Shown piece after piece: positions 1 through 11,459 of a stretch of DNA of 64,000 nt (position 1 is the stretch's first letter; each line of letters opens with the position of its first letter). The notes under the pieces were generated by a model, which worked only from the letters and a program-made list of their open reading frames with translations, ran no database searches and was not told the DNA's origin. The stretch comes from Larix kaempferi (Eukaryota > Streptophyta > Pinopsida > Pinales > Pinaceae), in assembly GCA_027924585.1 (NCBI GenBank), contig BSBM01000232.1, positions 27,862,501 to 27,926,500 on the forward strand. The letters run 5' to 3'. The translations under genes were made by a program, and so were the position numbers.

Positions 1-588
1 ATTTTTTTATCCAGATCTTGGAGTATAGTTTTGAGGGCTGCAAGTTCTCCTCCATGTTTTTTTCTCCTACTCGGGTGACAACCATAGCCATGATTTTTTT
101 TTTTTTTTTGGAATGGGTAGAAAAACAAAAACAAAAACTTCTTTAGTAAAGGAAAATTTGGGTTTGGGAAAAACTATGATGGTTAATTAGGGTTTGAATA
201 GGTTTTGGATACTTTCTGATGGACAGGGAAGCAAAAAATGACAATTTCAGAAGCGAGGTGAAAGAATGGGAAAAAAATTCAAAAAGAGACAAAGAAGAGG
301 AAATAGGAAATGAACACTGTGGAAAAATTTGAAAGCAATTGAGTGAAAATCAAAGAAGTTATGGAAAACCCTAAAAATAGACAGTTGTGGGATTTTTGGC
401 TTCAGGAAGTGGAATTTAGGATAAGGTCCTAAGGAAGGAAATATGCAGAATGGTATTGCAGGGGTGTCAGGGAATTTTCAAGGAAAACGAAGTTAAAGCA
501 AATAAGATATGGGGAGTTTTTTCCAGAATTAATCTGCAACGGCTCTGGACATATGTAATCTTTTATTTATCAGCTGGAAATACATATG
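1..588 (-). mobile_element. Leader and gag start of a second gypsy copy, cut by window edge
   Basis: This stretch aligns by eye, base for base over long runs, with 10430-11045, the leader and first gag codons of the gypsy element described below, in the same orientation. The gag start codon lies near base 90 on the minus strand and the reading frame is shifted by a missing base shortly afterwards. The copy therefore lies downstream of the main gypsy element and shares the truncated LTR at 589-772 with it, a tandem LTR-internal-LTR-internal arrangement. The poly-T run at 94-110 is the longest homopolymer here. Confidence 0.7.
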
Positions 589-772
589 GAACATATAATA
601 CTATGGGATAATACAAACTATGGATCAATACCATGGAACATATAATAATACGGGACAACTTACAAAGCATATGTATCCAATACTATGGATCAATACCATG
701 GAACATATAATATTATAGGATAATACAATATAATAGGAAAGTAAAGAGAAGGGTTGACACAGGTTCCTAACA
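589..772 (-). repeat. Truncated gypsy LTR (U3 part only)
   Basis: Read on the minus strand it begins TGTTAGGAACC at 772, like the LTRs ending at 11805 and 12712, but stops near 589 before the TATA box and the R/U5 part. It contains three copies of a short repeat including GGATCAATACCATGG, which also occurs in the other LTR copies. The left edge joins leader sequence at a shared ATGGA, suggesting an illegitimate-recombination deletion. Confidence 0.7.
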
Positions 773-787
773 TCGCCTCCCCCTTAG
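773..787 (-). other. Gypsy polypurine tract
   Basis: On the minus strand CTAAGGGGGAGGCGA lies directly before the TGTTAGG start of the 3' LTR. Purine content and position fit the plus-strand priming site of an LTR retrotransposon. Confidence 0.7.
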
Positions 788-801
788 AAAAAACTTTGTC
801 C

Positions 802-1038
802 TCAAATATTTAGATGTGAAAATTGTTGTTGAATCTGAAGGAGTGGTTTCCATGTAGCATCCTTTGGTTGCAGTCCATGCCACTTAATTAATACCTCTGT
901 GATGGATCGATAGTGAAGCTGACGAATGCGCCTAGTGAGGCTAGCCTCCAACTGTGCATTGATGTTGGTGCCAATAACTTTCTTTAGACAAGAGACATGA
1001 AATACTGGATGAATGCAGGAAGAAGGAGGAAGTTCCAA
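802..1038 (-). pseudogene. Gypsy integrase C-terminus with chromodomain
   Basis: A 78-codon open stretch. The first part reads FHVSCLKKVIG, the typical link between integrase and chromodomain in plant chromoviruses. The second part contains LIKWHGLQPKDATWKP, matching the chromodomain core (a hydrophobic strand, then W-x-G-L, then the D-A-T-W-E/K region). In the family this module helps steer integration into heterochromatin. It ends about 15 bp before the PPT, as expected for the last domain of pol. It is separated from the integrase core by frame breaks, so it is a fossil. The family call is firm; the exact chromovirus clade is not assigned. Confidence 0.8.
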
Positions 1039-2279
1039 TTTATAAGCAAAAAACCCAATCTTCTGAGGAATCGTATATGGCCTATAGAAATTTGGAGCCA
1101 GCTTATGATGCCCTTTTATTTTCAGGGAGGATTGCTTGTAAGGCTATATATGAATAAAAACCATATCACCTACTTGAAAACTGCGCTTAGAACGTTGTTG
1201 ATCGGCTTGTTGTTTCATTTGATTTCTTTCCATGTGAAGATTATCCTAAAAAATGCTTAGAATCCGATCACGGGTTCAAAAAACCGTGTCAACCTCCTGA
1301 ACTAGTGAACTGCTGGGGGTGTATGGAAGAAGCACTGGCGGTGCCTAACCATAGACTGCTTCATATGGATTCATTTTAGATGTAGTGTGGTAGAAGCTAT
1401 TGTGCCACCAATCAACGAGAGGGAGCCACTTTTCCCACTGATGTTGTTGTTCGGAGGTGAAACAACGAAGAGAAGTGTCCAAACATTTGTTGATAACTTT
1501 AGTCTGAACATCTGTTTGTGGGTGATACCATGAAATCATCTTCAGTTTGGTGCCGGTGTGGCGAAATAGTCTTTTCCAAAAATGACTGGTGAAAGTTGCA
1601 TCGCAATCTGAGGCAATGGAAGAAGGGATTCCATGAAGACGGAAGATCTAGTCCCGGAGAATCTGTGCGACTGAGGAGGTCGTATAGGGATGGCTGAGGG
1701 CACAAAAATGATTATATTTGGAGAGGCGATCAACCACAACCAAATTCATTGTCTTCCCTCCAGATTTAGGGATACCTTCAATGAAATCCATAGAAATATC
1801 TTTCCAAATCCGTGTAGGGATGGGAAAGGGTTCTAGCAATCCCGGAAGGAGTGTCGTTTCACCCTTGTTGCACTGGAAGGTATCACATTCAGCCACAATC
1901 TGTTCATTTTTCCTTTTCATTCCCTAAGTTCCAAAATAAGTTACACCATTCCCGCTCATACGGTTTGAGGAACCCAGAGTGCCCTGCCGATGGAGAAGCA
2001 TGGAGTTCATAGAAGACAGCCTGTTGAAGATCTGTGCTCTGGGGAAGCACTAGACGACCCTTGTATCTCAGGGAAACATCATCCCAAGAGTGATCCGGTA
2101 CAACAAAAGGGTTGTTGGACAACTGTTGGATGATTTGAGATAATGAGGAGTCATTGACATAGCCCTAGGGAACAGATTGCAACCAATTTTCAATAGGCAT
2201 AGAAATAACTGAAAGAGAAACTTAGTCATCAAATGTGCGAGAAAGAGCATCCGCCATAAGATTTTCCTTACCCTTGTTT
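1039..2279 (-). pseudogene. Gypsy integrase (zinc-binding and catalytic core), frame-broken
   Basis: On the minus strand from 2279 the sequence reads NKGKENLMADALSR, the end of the RNase H linker. An integrase zinc-binding region follows (about 2122-1904, with HASPSAGHSGFLKPY), then the catalytic core (1920-1648, with WKDISMDFIEGIPKSGGK and VVVDRLSKYNHF). A later core segment (1539-1345) reads SWYHPQTDVQTKVINKCL, and NPYEAVYG marks its end. The integrase would cut and join element DNA into the host genome. These blocks sit in different frames, so no functional product is possible. The H-P-Q-T-D region normally reads with G instead of V, another sign of decay. Confidence 0.8.
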
Positions 2280-2727
2280 TGTTAGGATATTTAAACACTT
2301 AGGAGTTAGTTAAGATCAACTTGTGTAATATATTCGTTAGGAAAAGTGTGTTTCTTTAGTATGCATTAGTATGCATTTGTAAATATTTAATCCGACGGTC
2401 ACGATATGTTCGTGATCCGACGATTCAACTTCTTTTAGATCATACCTAACCTTGATCCATGGCTTAACACCCGATTGGTCCATGATATCTATTTAAAGAG
2501 CATGGAGGGTCATTGTCTAGTTGATCGATTATGAGAAGCTCATTTGTAACTTTCTTTCTTTGCATAATAAATTGCTCCATAGAATCTATTTGGCCGAGGC
2601 CGTGCAGTGTTTCCCTTGCGAGGGTTTAAACCACGCCAAAGCATCGGTGTATCGATCTGTGATCTGTTTGTGTGAAGTGGTTTCTCTAGGTGTTCGGTCT
2701 TTTGGGAGTACCCTGTGTACCCGAACA
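2280..2727 (+). repeat. Copia 5' LTR
   Basis: Starts TGTTAGGATATTT and ends CCCGAACA. It contains a TATA-like CTATTTAAAG near 2489 and a downstream AATAAA near 2565, as expected for a promoter followed by a polyadenylation signal. It matches 8009-8455 at about 93 percent by eye. Confidence 0.9.
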
Positions 2728-2742
2728 TGGTATCATAGCTTT
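2728..2742 (+). other. Primer-binding site, tRNA-iMet type
   Basis: TGGTATCATAGC follows the LTR directly. The usual plant copia PBS is TGGTATCAGAGC, so one base differs. Confidence 0.8.
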
Positions 2743-3070
2743 TATGAAGAGCCGCTTTCGGTTATGATCTAGATTTTGAACTGGTGTTGCCGAAACTTGA
2801 AAGGGTTTCTTGGTTCTGAAATTCTGTGCATTTTTGGGCTATGGGAGGTGTTCCATTGTTTCTGGAGCGCCGTTTCCATTAGGAAATAGTTTTTGTTTGA
2901 TCGAAAAAAGTTTTCGGTTGCTTCAGAAACGCGTATTTCATCAGATCTGAAGGTATAATGTTACAGTGACGTTTTTTTTTATTTTATGTTTTTAAAAACA
3001 AAAATATCTCATATTTTATCAGTTTTTATTATTAGATTTTTTTAGTTTAAGATTGTTGCTTTCCCTATCT

Positions 3071-3202
3071 GCGTATTCTCTTTGCCGTGCACCTTGTGCG
3101 ATCTCGGCGAATCAGAAACAGAAAGGGAAAGGGTTTTTCTCGGCTGCGTATGCTCTTTGCTGTGCACCTTGTGCGATCTCGGCAAATCAGAAACAGAGAG
3201 AA
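3071..3202 (+). repeat. 75-bp tandem duplication in the copia leader
   Basis: GCGTATTCTCTTTGC at 3071 recurs as GCGTATGCTCTTTGC at 3146, and the homology continues through GTGCGATCTCGGC and AATCAGAAACAGA in both copies. The rest of the leader (2743-3849) is non-coding, with T-rich and A-rich runs. Confidence 0.75.
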
Positions 3203-3849
3203 AACGTAGACTTTCCAGGCATACTAACGAGATCTAACCCATTAGTGTGGAAATTTTTTTTTGTTTCGTTTTGTGGTGTGATTAGTAGGAAAAGAGGCAA
3301 GCACAGAAATCGAGAGATAAGAGTTAAAAAAAAAGTCCCCTTCCTTCTTCCCATATTTTACATACATTTTAATCTAGCTCACTTGGTTCAAAGTTGCTTT
3401 ATTCTTTAATAGGTCTTGAGTTCAAGTCTTAGGAGGTTACTTTTAAAAGAAAAAGTGCATGCAATTTCTATTTTCAACTTATTTTATTGTAAAAGTGCAT
3501 CTCACTTAAATAATAAAAAATAAAAATAAAAAGTGAGTCACTTAAGTTCAATTTTATTGCTACATTATTTAAAGTAACATCACTGTAAAAGTGAAATCAC
3601 TTAAATCAACTTTCTTGTAAAGTGATTGTTAAGATTCATCTTGGGAAGAGGGGGGTCCTTTTTTTTTAGCTGGTCATTCTCTATCTGCCACGTCACTATT
3701 GGGGACATCTTCCGCATTTTCTTTGTTCAAGCATAACTTCATCATACGGAGTCAGTTTTCAGTACCATTTTTTTTGAAACCACCTATTTTTTTGAACTCT
3801 TCGCATCCAGACTATTGGTTTCTTCTTTTACAGCCATTAATTTATAAAT

Positions 3850-6800
3850 ATGGCCGCTCCTTGTGATATTCTACTTACCAATTCTAACTATTTATCATGG
3901 AAATCTCGTATGGAGGATGTTCTACGAAGTAGAGGACTTTTCAGAATGACCTCAGGGAAAGAAACAGAACCCACTGATGATGATAAGAAAATCAAATGGG
4001 TAAATAGATGTGACGAAGCTCATGGATTGATTGGGATATCAATCTCTACTAATTTGCAATTCCACATATTTAGAATTGATGAACCTAATGCTGCTTGGGA
4101 CAAGTTGGAATTTGTGTTTGGTAAACACAATGAAATTCGAGGTCATCAACTCGAAAATGAGTTGATTTCTTTAAATCCAAGTGATTTTTCATGCATACAA
4201 GATTATTTATCTAAGTACAAAACTCTTAAACTCTTATGTGAAGAATGCAAGATTAAGAGGGAAGACAAACAATGCATTTATCATATTCTTTCCAAACTTC
4301 GACCTGCATATTCTGTTTTTGTATCTACATTTTACTCCATGAAAGAATCCTTGAATGCAGCTAGCTATCAAGAGCCTAGTCTTGAATCCTTTTATGATTC
4401 CTTGATTAGAGAGTAAGATAAGCTCATCCATCTTGGAATAATTAACAATGCAGATACATTTGAGAAAGCCTTATTGTCTCAATAGAAAGAAAAGTCCAAG
4501 CCTCCCAAGAAACAAAATTTTCGCAATAATAAGTCAAACAAGGGTCCCAAACCCTCTCAGTCAGCTCCTTCTTTAAAAAATTACAAACGATCCAAGCCAA
4601 AAGGAAAGAAGACTGAGCGTCATTGCAACTATTGCGGGAAAGATAATCATGATGAATCTAAGTGTTTCACAAAGATGGTAGCCTTGGAAGCAGCAATGAA
4701 GAAGCACCATATCAGCCTAGATTCACCTCCACAATCTACCTCTCATGGACATGCACTTTGTGCTTCTGGTTATTCTTATAATGCATCTCCTTCTTCTACT
4801 TCAAATGAATGGCTCATTGATTCCGGAGCATCTTATCATATGGCTAAGGATCAAGCCATCTTTTCTATTATGCATGAATGTAACACCAAACAAATATTTG
4901 TTGGTGATGATAGATCTCTAAGTGTTGTAGAAGCTGGAACAGTTTTAGTAGATAATGGTCATTTTAGTGATGTACTATGTGTTCCAAGAATTTCCTGCAA
5001 TTTGTTATCAGTCTATCAAATCACTCATTCTGGTGAAGGTAAAACTGTGACATTTACACCTCACCAAGTTGTAATCAAGGATTTTAAAGATCCTCAACAG
5101 ATCCTAGCTACCGGAATTGTTGATGATATTACCAGGTTGTACAAATTTAACAACTTTGGGTCATCACCTTTTCCTTCAGTTTTTGTTGCTCATAGTGATA
5201 ACTTGAGCAAACTTTGGCATGAGCGATTTGGTCACTTAAATTATCGCTCATTGCAACAACTATGTAAAGACAATATGGTGACAGGTCTTCCGCTGGTATT
5301 TTGCAGGGATGGTGTTTGTTCCGGTTGTGTACTCGGAAAACATCATGGGGACAGTTTTGACAAACGTGCCTCTTGTCACGCCTCGGTTCCCTTGGAGCTT
5401 GTGCATAGTGAGTTGTGTGGTCCTCTTCCATCTGCTTCCTTTTATGGTTTCAAATATTTCTTAACTTTCATTGATGATTACACCAGATGCACTTGGGTTT
5501 ATTTCCTAAAAATTAAGAGTGAAGTATTTAACATGTTCTTCACCTGCAAGGCCCTTGTTGAAAAACAATATGGTCATCAAATTATTAAGTTAAGATCTGA
5601 CAATGGAGGAGAATATGTTAACAAAAAGTTCACTACTTTCTGCACTAAACAAGGAATCTAACAACAACACACTGTTTCATATAGACCACAACAAAATGGT
5701 GTAGCTGAACGGAAGAACCACACTTTAAAAGAAATGGTTAATTGTATGATCCAATCTAAGGGACTAAGCCTTCAATTTTGGGCTGAAGCCATAAATTGTG
5801 CAAATTACATAGTTAATCGCACCCCCACTAAATATTTACACGGTATCACACTAGAAGAAGCATGAAGTAGAATTAAACCAGATGTAAGTCACTTCCGTGT
5901 GTTTGGTAGTGAAACATGGGCTCACATTCCGGATGAAAAACGGAAAGCATTGCAGCCTAAAAGTGAAAAGTGCATATTTGTTGGATATTCTGAAGATGTA
6001 AAAGGTTATAGACTTCTTCAACAACATTCTCATGATGTAATCATTAGAAGAGATGTTAAATTTGATGAAAATCTCTTGGCCTGCGAGCCTAACTCGGCGA
6101 TTGTGCCATCTTTGGCCTGCGAGCCTGATTCATCAATTGTGCCTTCATCTTCTTCCAACTTCCTTGACAGGTTTCCAACTCCAGTTTCTGATGATGACAG
6201 TGAGGATGAAAATCCACCTCCGCCTGCTCATGTTCCTCCAGTTGCACTAGCACAAGTGCTTCCTCGATGGGTCCGTTCAACATGTGAAGCAGCTGGTGAT
6301 CTTGTCGGTGATCCTAGAGATCAACATCGAACACGTTCTCAGTTTCAACGAGCCTCTTCTCTTTTGGCTCAAGTTTCTGAGAATCATGATCCAAAAACCT
6401 TTGCAGAAGCTTCAGGAAATCTAGATTGGGATGCAGTTATGGACTAAGAATATTGTTCCTTAATGGTGAACGATACTTGGGATCTTGTACCTCTTCCAAA
6501 AAGAAGAAAACTTGTCAGATGTAAATGGGTCTACAGAACTAAGTATGCATCAGATGTAAGTGTTGAAGGACTTAAGGCAAGGTTAGTTTCCAAAAGTTTT
6601 TCCCAAGTTGAAGGGATTGACTACAATGAAACCTTTGCTCCTGTCGCAAAAATGAACTCCATCCGCCTTGTTCTTTCCCTTGCAGCCTTACATAAATGGG
6701 AAGTCAATCAAATGGATGTCAAGTCTGCATTCTTACATGGTGATTTACAGGAGGAAATTTACATGGAACAACCTCCTGGATATGTTCAGAATAACTCTAG

Positions 6801-7926
6801 CCTTGTCTGTCACCTTAAGAAATCCTTATATGGCCTTAAGCAAGATCCTAGAGCTTGGTATGCCAAAATGGATAGCTTTCTCATTGACACTGGTTTTTCT
6901 AGATGTCATTCTGACCCCAATGTCTATACCAAGAAATTAGGAAACCATCTCATCATACTTGTTCTATATGTTGATGACCTTATTCTTACTGGTAGTGACC
7001 CTAAGCTTATAGCCCATGTGAAATCCAGTCTTAAGCAAAATTTTGAAATGTCAGACTTAGGACATCTGCATTATTTTCTTGGTCTCCAAGTCCTGCAAAC
7101 CAAAGAAGGAATCTTTCTTTCTCAGTATAAGTATGCTTGTGATCTTCTTCGTTGCTTTCACATGTAAGATTGTACACTAGCCCCTTCTCCCTTCCAGTTT
7201 GGAGTCAAACTTTCTACCACTTGTACTTCACCTGAAGTAGAGGCCACCTTGTATTGTCAGCTTGTTGGTAGTCTCTTATACTTGACTCATTCCCATCCTG
7301 ACTTTTCCTTTGTCGTTGGTCATGTTGCCTGTTATATGCAAACACCTCATGAAAGTCATTGGAAAGCAGTTAAAAGAATACTTCGATATATTCGAGGTAC
7401 AATTCAGTTTGGGATTCATTACAGTATACGGGGGAAACCTTTGTTGGTCAGTTTCACTGATTCAGATTGGACCGACAATCATGATGATCGAAAGTCTACA
7501 TCAGGTTATGTTTTCAGTTTGGGATCTAGACCTGTCACTTGGGCTTGTAAGAAATAACAAGCTCTTGCTCTTTCTTCAGCAAAGGAAGAATATCGAGCAA
7601 CAGTTAATGCCAGTCATGAAGCTTTATGGCTTTGATAGATCCTTTCAGAGTTTGGATTCGAGCAGCAACAGCCTACTCCACTTTGGCGCGACAATAAAAG
7701 TGCCATCACGCTTGCCAAAGATCCAGTCCTACATTAATGCAGCAAACACATTGAGCTACATATGCACTTCATCAAAAAACTTGTTCATGATCGTGTTCTT
7801 GAAGTGCTCTTTTTTCCTACAAATGATCAAGTTGCAGACATCTTCACCAAGTCTCTTACAGAACCGAAGTTTTCTAAACTTCGATCTATGTTAGGAGTTC
7901 AGGAATTTGTCATTAAAGGGGGATAG
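3850..7926 (+). pseudogene. Copia gag-pol, one frame with ten stop codons
   Basis: One frame runs from ATG 3850 to TAG 7924 without a frameshift. In order it holds gag (3850 on), a CX2CX4HX4C knuckle (4624-4665), protease with LIDSGASYHM (about 4813-4845), the GAG-pre-integrase HERFGHLNYRS (about 5218), integrase (about 5395-6000), RT with QMDVKSAFLHG and YVDD (6967-6978), and RNase H with TDSDW and AKEEYRA. Premature stops lie at 4414, 4483, 5659, 5863, 6445, 7165, 7555, 7633, 7636 and 7735. Each is one C-to-T or G-to-A step from CAA, CAG, CGA or TGG, the pattern left by deamination of methylated cytosine. The polyprotein would have supplied capsid, protease, integrase and reverse transcriptase; this copy is dead. 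Confidence 0.9.
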
Positions 7927-7999
7927 GCTCTAATGCCTCCTTCCTTCTCCTAATAGTGTCACTTTTGTAAATCCTTCAATCCTATCCCAAGTTGTTCTT

Positions 8000-8008
8000 A
8001 AGGGGGGA
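8000..8008 (+). other. Copia polypurine tract
   Basis: AAGGGGGGA lies immediately upstream of the 3' LTR start at 8009. Confidence 0.75.
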
Positions 8009-8455
8009 TGTTAGGATATTTAGACACTTGGGAGTTAGTTGAGATCAACTTGTATAATATATCCATTAGGAAAAATGTGTTTCTTTAGTATGCATTAGTA
8101 TGCATTTATAAATATTTAATCCGACGGTCACGATATGTTCATGATCCGACGGCTCAACTTCTCTTAGATCATACCTAACCTTGATCTGTGGCTTAACACC
8201 CGATTGGTCCATGATCTCTATTTAAAGAGCATGGAGGGTCATTGTCTAGTTGATCGATTATGAGAAGCTCATTCGTAACTTTCTTTCTTTGCATAATAAA
8301 TTGCTCCGTAGAAGCTATTTGGCCGGGGCTGTGCAGTGTTTCCCTCTCGAGGGTTTAAACCATGTCAAAACATCGATGTATCGATCTGTGATCTGTTTGT
8401 GTGAAGTGGTTGCTCTAGGTGTTCGATCTTTTGGGAGTACCCTGTGTACTCGACA
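8009..8455 (+). repeat. Copia 3' LTR
   Basis: Starts TGTTAGGATATTT and ends ACTCGACA. Most differences from the 5' LTR are transitions; one base is missing near the right end. Gypsy coding sequence resumes at 8456. Confidence 0.9.
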
Positions 8456-8945
8456 ATGTTGTAAGTGGTCTCATAGTCATAACTCATGAGTTTTCCAACC
8501 CATTTATGTTGTGTTGGGGAGGAGACCCGTTGTGCCAGGAAATATTTCAGACTTTGGTGATCAGTCTTGATGCATAAATGATTCCCTAATAGGTAGGGCC
8601 GCCACTTAAGTCTGTACTGCATGCAAAATAGCCATCATTTCCTTCTCATATGTAGAGGCGACTAAATTATTACCAGAAAGGGCCTTGCTGATGAATGCAA
8701 GGGAATTTTCATCTTGAAGGAGAACAACACCAAGTCCATTGTCGCAAGCATCACTCTCAATAGTGAAGGGCTTGGAAAAATTAGGCATAGCTAGAACAAG
8801 TGTAGTACACATAGCTTATTTTTGTTTGTGAAATGCACACTCAGTAGCATGTGTCCATGTAAAAGCATCCTTTTTCAAGAGAGCGTTTAATGGAGCCGAA
8901 ATATTCCCATAATCCTTGACAAAATTTTGGTAGTATCCAGTCTAT
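8456..8945 (-). pseudogene. Gypsy RT connection and RNase H remnant
   Basis: Read on the minus strand from about 8945: TGYYQNFVKDYGNISAPL, then FTWTHATECAFHK, then LAMPNFSKPFTIESDACDNG (RNase H start), then CIKTDHQSLKYFL and KLMSYDYETTYN at the copia junction. In intact relatives these follow the RT palm, and RNase H degrades the RNA of the RNA/DNA hybrid. The fingers/palm part with the Y-x-D-D site is absent. Upstream the frame runs straight into the protease-RT linker, so the deletion ends near 8940-8950. Stops at the junction and within the stretch make it non-functional. Confidence 0.8.
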
Positions 8946-9480
8946 CTCACTGGTGTAGCAAAGACACATGCATATCCATCCAAAATTTGTTGTATATCCA
9001 AAGGAGTAGTGGAGACCGATGAAGGTTACATCTGAATGGAATGGAGTTGAGTGATGACACCATGTGAATTCTTATTAAGGATATTTTCCAGGCGATGTGA
9101 ACTGATGATGCCGAGAGACCCTTGTTGTAATCCCTTCAATGTGTGTTTTTTCCCATTGACTGAAAACTGCATCCAAATTTTAGCAAAATCCCTTAAGATG
9201 GGTCCAAGTGTGTGTAACCATTAGGCACCCAAAACCACATCACATCCACCTAATGGAAAAGAAAACATGTAAGAGCGCAGGTTATAACCTTCAATAGAGA
9301 TACGCACATTATGACACTTCCCCTTGTATGGTAAGGTTCCCTCATTGGCAATCATGACTTTAAAGTTGGAGCAAGGATGGACAAAACAATCAGCCTGTTT
9401 GGCGCTCTAAGGGTCAATGAAGTTATGAGTGCTACCAAAATCAATGAGTATTGTTAGAGGGAGATTCTTGAAGTAACCAT
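8946..9480 (-). pseudogene. Gypsy aspartic protease region and linker
   Basis: On the minus strand the frame shows a sequence close to FGSTHNFID near 9430, then MIANEGTLPYKGKCHNVRI, then SFPLGGCDVVLGAQWLHTLG, the conserved C-terminal part of the retropepsin-like domain of plant gypsy elements. It continues through FSVNGKKHTLKGLQQG to a linker ending CVFATP. The protease would process Gag-Pol. In intact relatives the linker leads into an RT N-terminus; here it runs into the RT connection domain. Confidence 0.75.
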
Positions 9481-10505
9481 TGACCCGCATTGTTTGTGGG
9501 GTGGTGACTCTTGTTAAGTGATGGAGAGATATCTCTGGATGGTCATCCTAAGAAGGAGGGTCAACAAGAGGCTGTTGAATGTCGACCTGATCATCTACTG
9601 TATCTTGAGCTTATTCACAAATTTCAGTTGCAGGCGGAGAATCCACATTCAATATAGAGATATTTTGCTCAACACATATATGTCACCAAGTGATTTTCTC
9701 ATCACAATTATAACAAATCCCTTTTTCTCGGCATTCCCACATCTCTGCTTCATACAAATGCTTGATAGGAGTTTCTCTATGAGATGGCGTAATGGGAGGT
9801 CTGTGGGAAATCATATTTCTGAATGGAACAAAAGTGGATTTGGAGCGTTGTTGGGTTGTGATCCTGTCCTCTGCCAACTTATACAACCATCGGACTTCCA
9901 TCATTGTGCTAGGACATAACAATTTAACCTCTGATCGGATTGCATCTTTCAGACCACTGACAAAAACAACTCTTGTAGAATTCATCAGACAATTCTTTTG
10001 TGTGATTGGCTAGTTTCTCAAATTATGTCTGATGCTCTCTCACAGTGCCAATTTGGCGAAGTTTAGTGAGTGCTTCTGTGAATTCATCAAAAGCACTAGG
10101 ACCATATCATTGCAAAAGGAGTTGGCAAAAATATGTCCATTTTGGCTCTGCATGAGCCTTAATGTACCAACAGAACCATTGAAGGGATTCATGTTCCAAA
10201 TGAAAGGATGCAAGTGGAACTTTGTTGACATCAAAAGTATTATGCAGACTGAAATATTGTTCTTCCCGGTATATCCATCCAGTCAGATCATCACCATTGA
10301 AGCGAGGGAAATGAATCCTTGGTCCACAAAAAGTGCCGGAAGAAGAGAACCCAGTGTCTGCAGAAGACTTTGGTTGTCGTCTATTGTTCATGGTTGAAGG
10401 TTGAAGATGGATGCCGACAATTTTTTTATCCAAATCTTGGAGTTTAGTTTTGAGGGTTGCAAGTTCTTCCTCTATGTTTTTTGCTCCTGCGCGGGTGACA
10501 ACCAT
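9481..10505 (-). pseudogene. Gypsy gag with zinc knuckle, broken
   Basis: The likely start is ATG at 10505 (MVVTRAGAKNIEEEL). A short coiled-coil-like region follows, then IHFPRFNGDDLTGWIYR and EEQYFSLHNT, then the SFHLEHESLQWF block, all typical of plant chromovirus capsid. After stops near 10107 and 10030 and a frameshift near 9985, the frame resumes with FVSGLKDAIRSEVKLL and ends with ECREKGICYNCDEK, the first half of a CCHC knuckle. Gag would form the virus-like particle and bind RNA. The 10505 start is preferred over the longer open frame because the same MVVTR start recurs in the second copy near base 90. Confidence 0.8.
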
Positions 10506-11445
10506 AACCAAGATTTTTTTTTTTGGAATGGGTGTAAAAACAAAAACATAAACTTCTTTAGTAAAGGAAAAATTGGGTTTGTTAAAAACTTTGATGGTTA
10601 ATTTGGGTTTGACTAGGTTTTGGACACTTTCTGATGGACAGGGAATCAAAAAATGAGAATTTCAGAAGTAGGGTGAAAGAATGAGAAATTTTTTCAAAGA
10701 GGGACAAAGAAGCAGAAATAGGAAATGAATGCTATGGCAAAATTTGAAGGCGATTGGGTAAAAATCGAAGAAGTTATGGAAAACCCTAAAAATAGATAGA
10801 TGTGGAATTTTTGGCTTCAGGAAGTGGAATTTAGGATAGGGTCCTTAGGAAGGAAATATGCAGAATGGTATTGCAGGGGTGTCAGGGAATTTTCAAGGGA
10901 AACAGAGTTAAAGCAAATAATATATGGGGAATTTTTATTTTTATTTATTTATTTATTTTTTCTGGAATTGATCTGCAACATATCGGAATTGATCTGCAAT
11001 GGCTCTGGATAGATGTAATCTTCTATTTATCAGCTGGAAATAGATATGGACCACAAGTGTGCTTGGATTCCTAACGTTTCATTGGATTCACTCAGCCACC
11101 AATGTTGCCTAATGGCTTGTATAATGGGAAAGTACCCCTCACTCCACGGCTCAGGTAAAACTAATAACTGCTTTGCCACAAACTACAATTCTTGGTTTAG
11201 CTCACAGGTGGGAACTAGTCAATCAGGTAGGGGTCATTGCCCTTTTCCTTGGCAGGCCCTCTCAATGGGCCAACTACTTCGGGTATCCTGTGGTACTCCT
11301 CACAATGATTTTTAGGGCTATTCCCAAGTACTTCCCACAATTAAGCGGATAGGGATTGTTCCCAGATCTGAACCTATAATTGAAAGGAACAGTACAGATG
11401 CGAAAAAAAAATGGCTGAAATTTCACCCAACAAGCCTAAGAAAGT
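10506..11445 (-). other. Gypsy untranslated leader
   Basis: A non-coding stretch of about 0.9 kb between PBS and gag. Parts of it occur again at 95-588 and at 11806-12361. Short plus-strand open frames here are chance. Confidence 0.65.
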
Positions 11446-11457
11446 GCTCTGATACCA
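11446..11457 (-). other. Gypsy primer-binding site, tRNA-iMet type
   Basis: On the minus strand TGGTATCAGAGC is exact and lies two bases after the LTR end at 11460. Confidence 0.85.
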
Positions 11458-11459
11458 AA

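Larger units (their letters stand above)
2279..8455 (+). mobile_element. Ty1/copia element inserted in the gypsy element
   Basis: Two direct LTRs (2280-2727 and 8009-8455), a tRNA-iMet type PBS directly after the left LTR, a single gag-pol frame and a PPT before the right LTR define a complete copia element. It interrupts the gypsy coding sequence exactly at the RNase H/integrase linker. The flanks TTGTT (2274-2278) and ATGTT (8456-8460) are an imperfect target duplication, with one extra T at 2279. The LTRs differ at about 30 positions in about 448, nearly all transitions, so this is an old insertion. Confidence 0.9.

Noticed and set aside
10032-10397. Plus-strand open frame of 121 codons
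   Set aside because: Antisense shadow of the gypsy gag.
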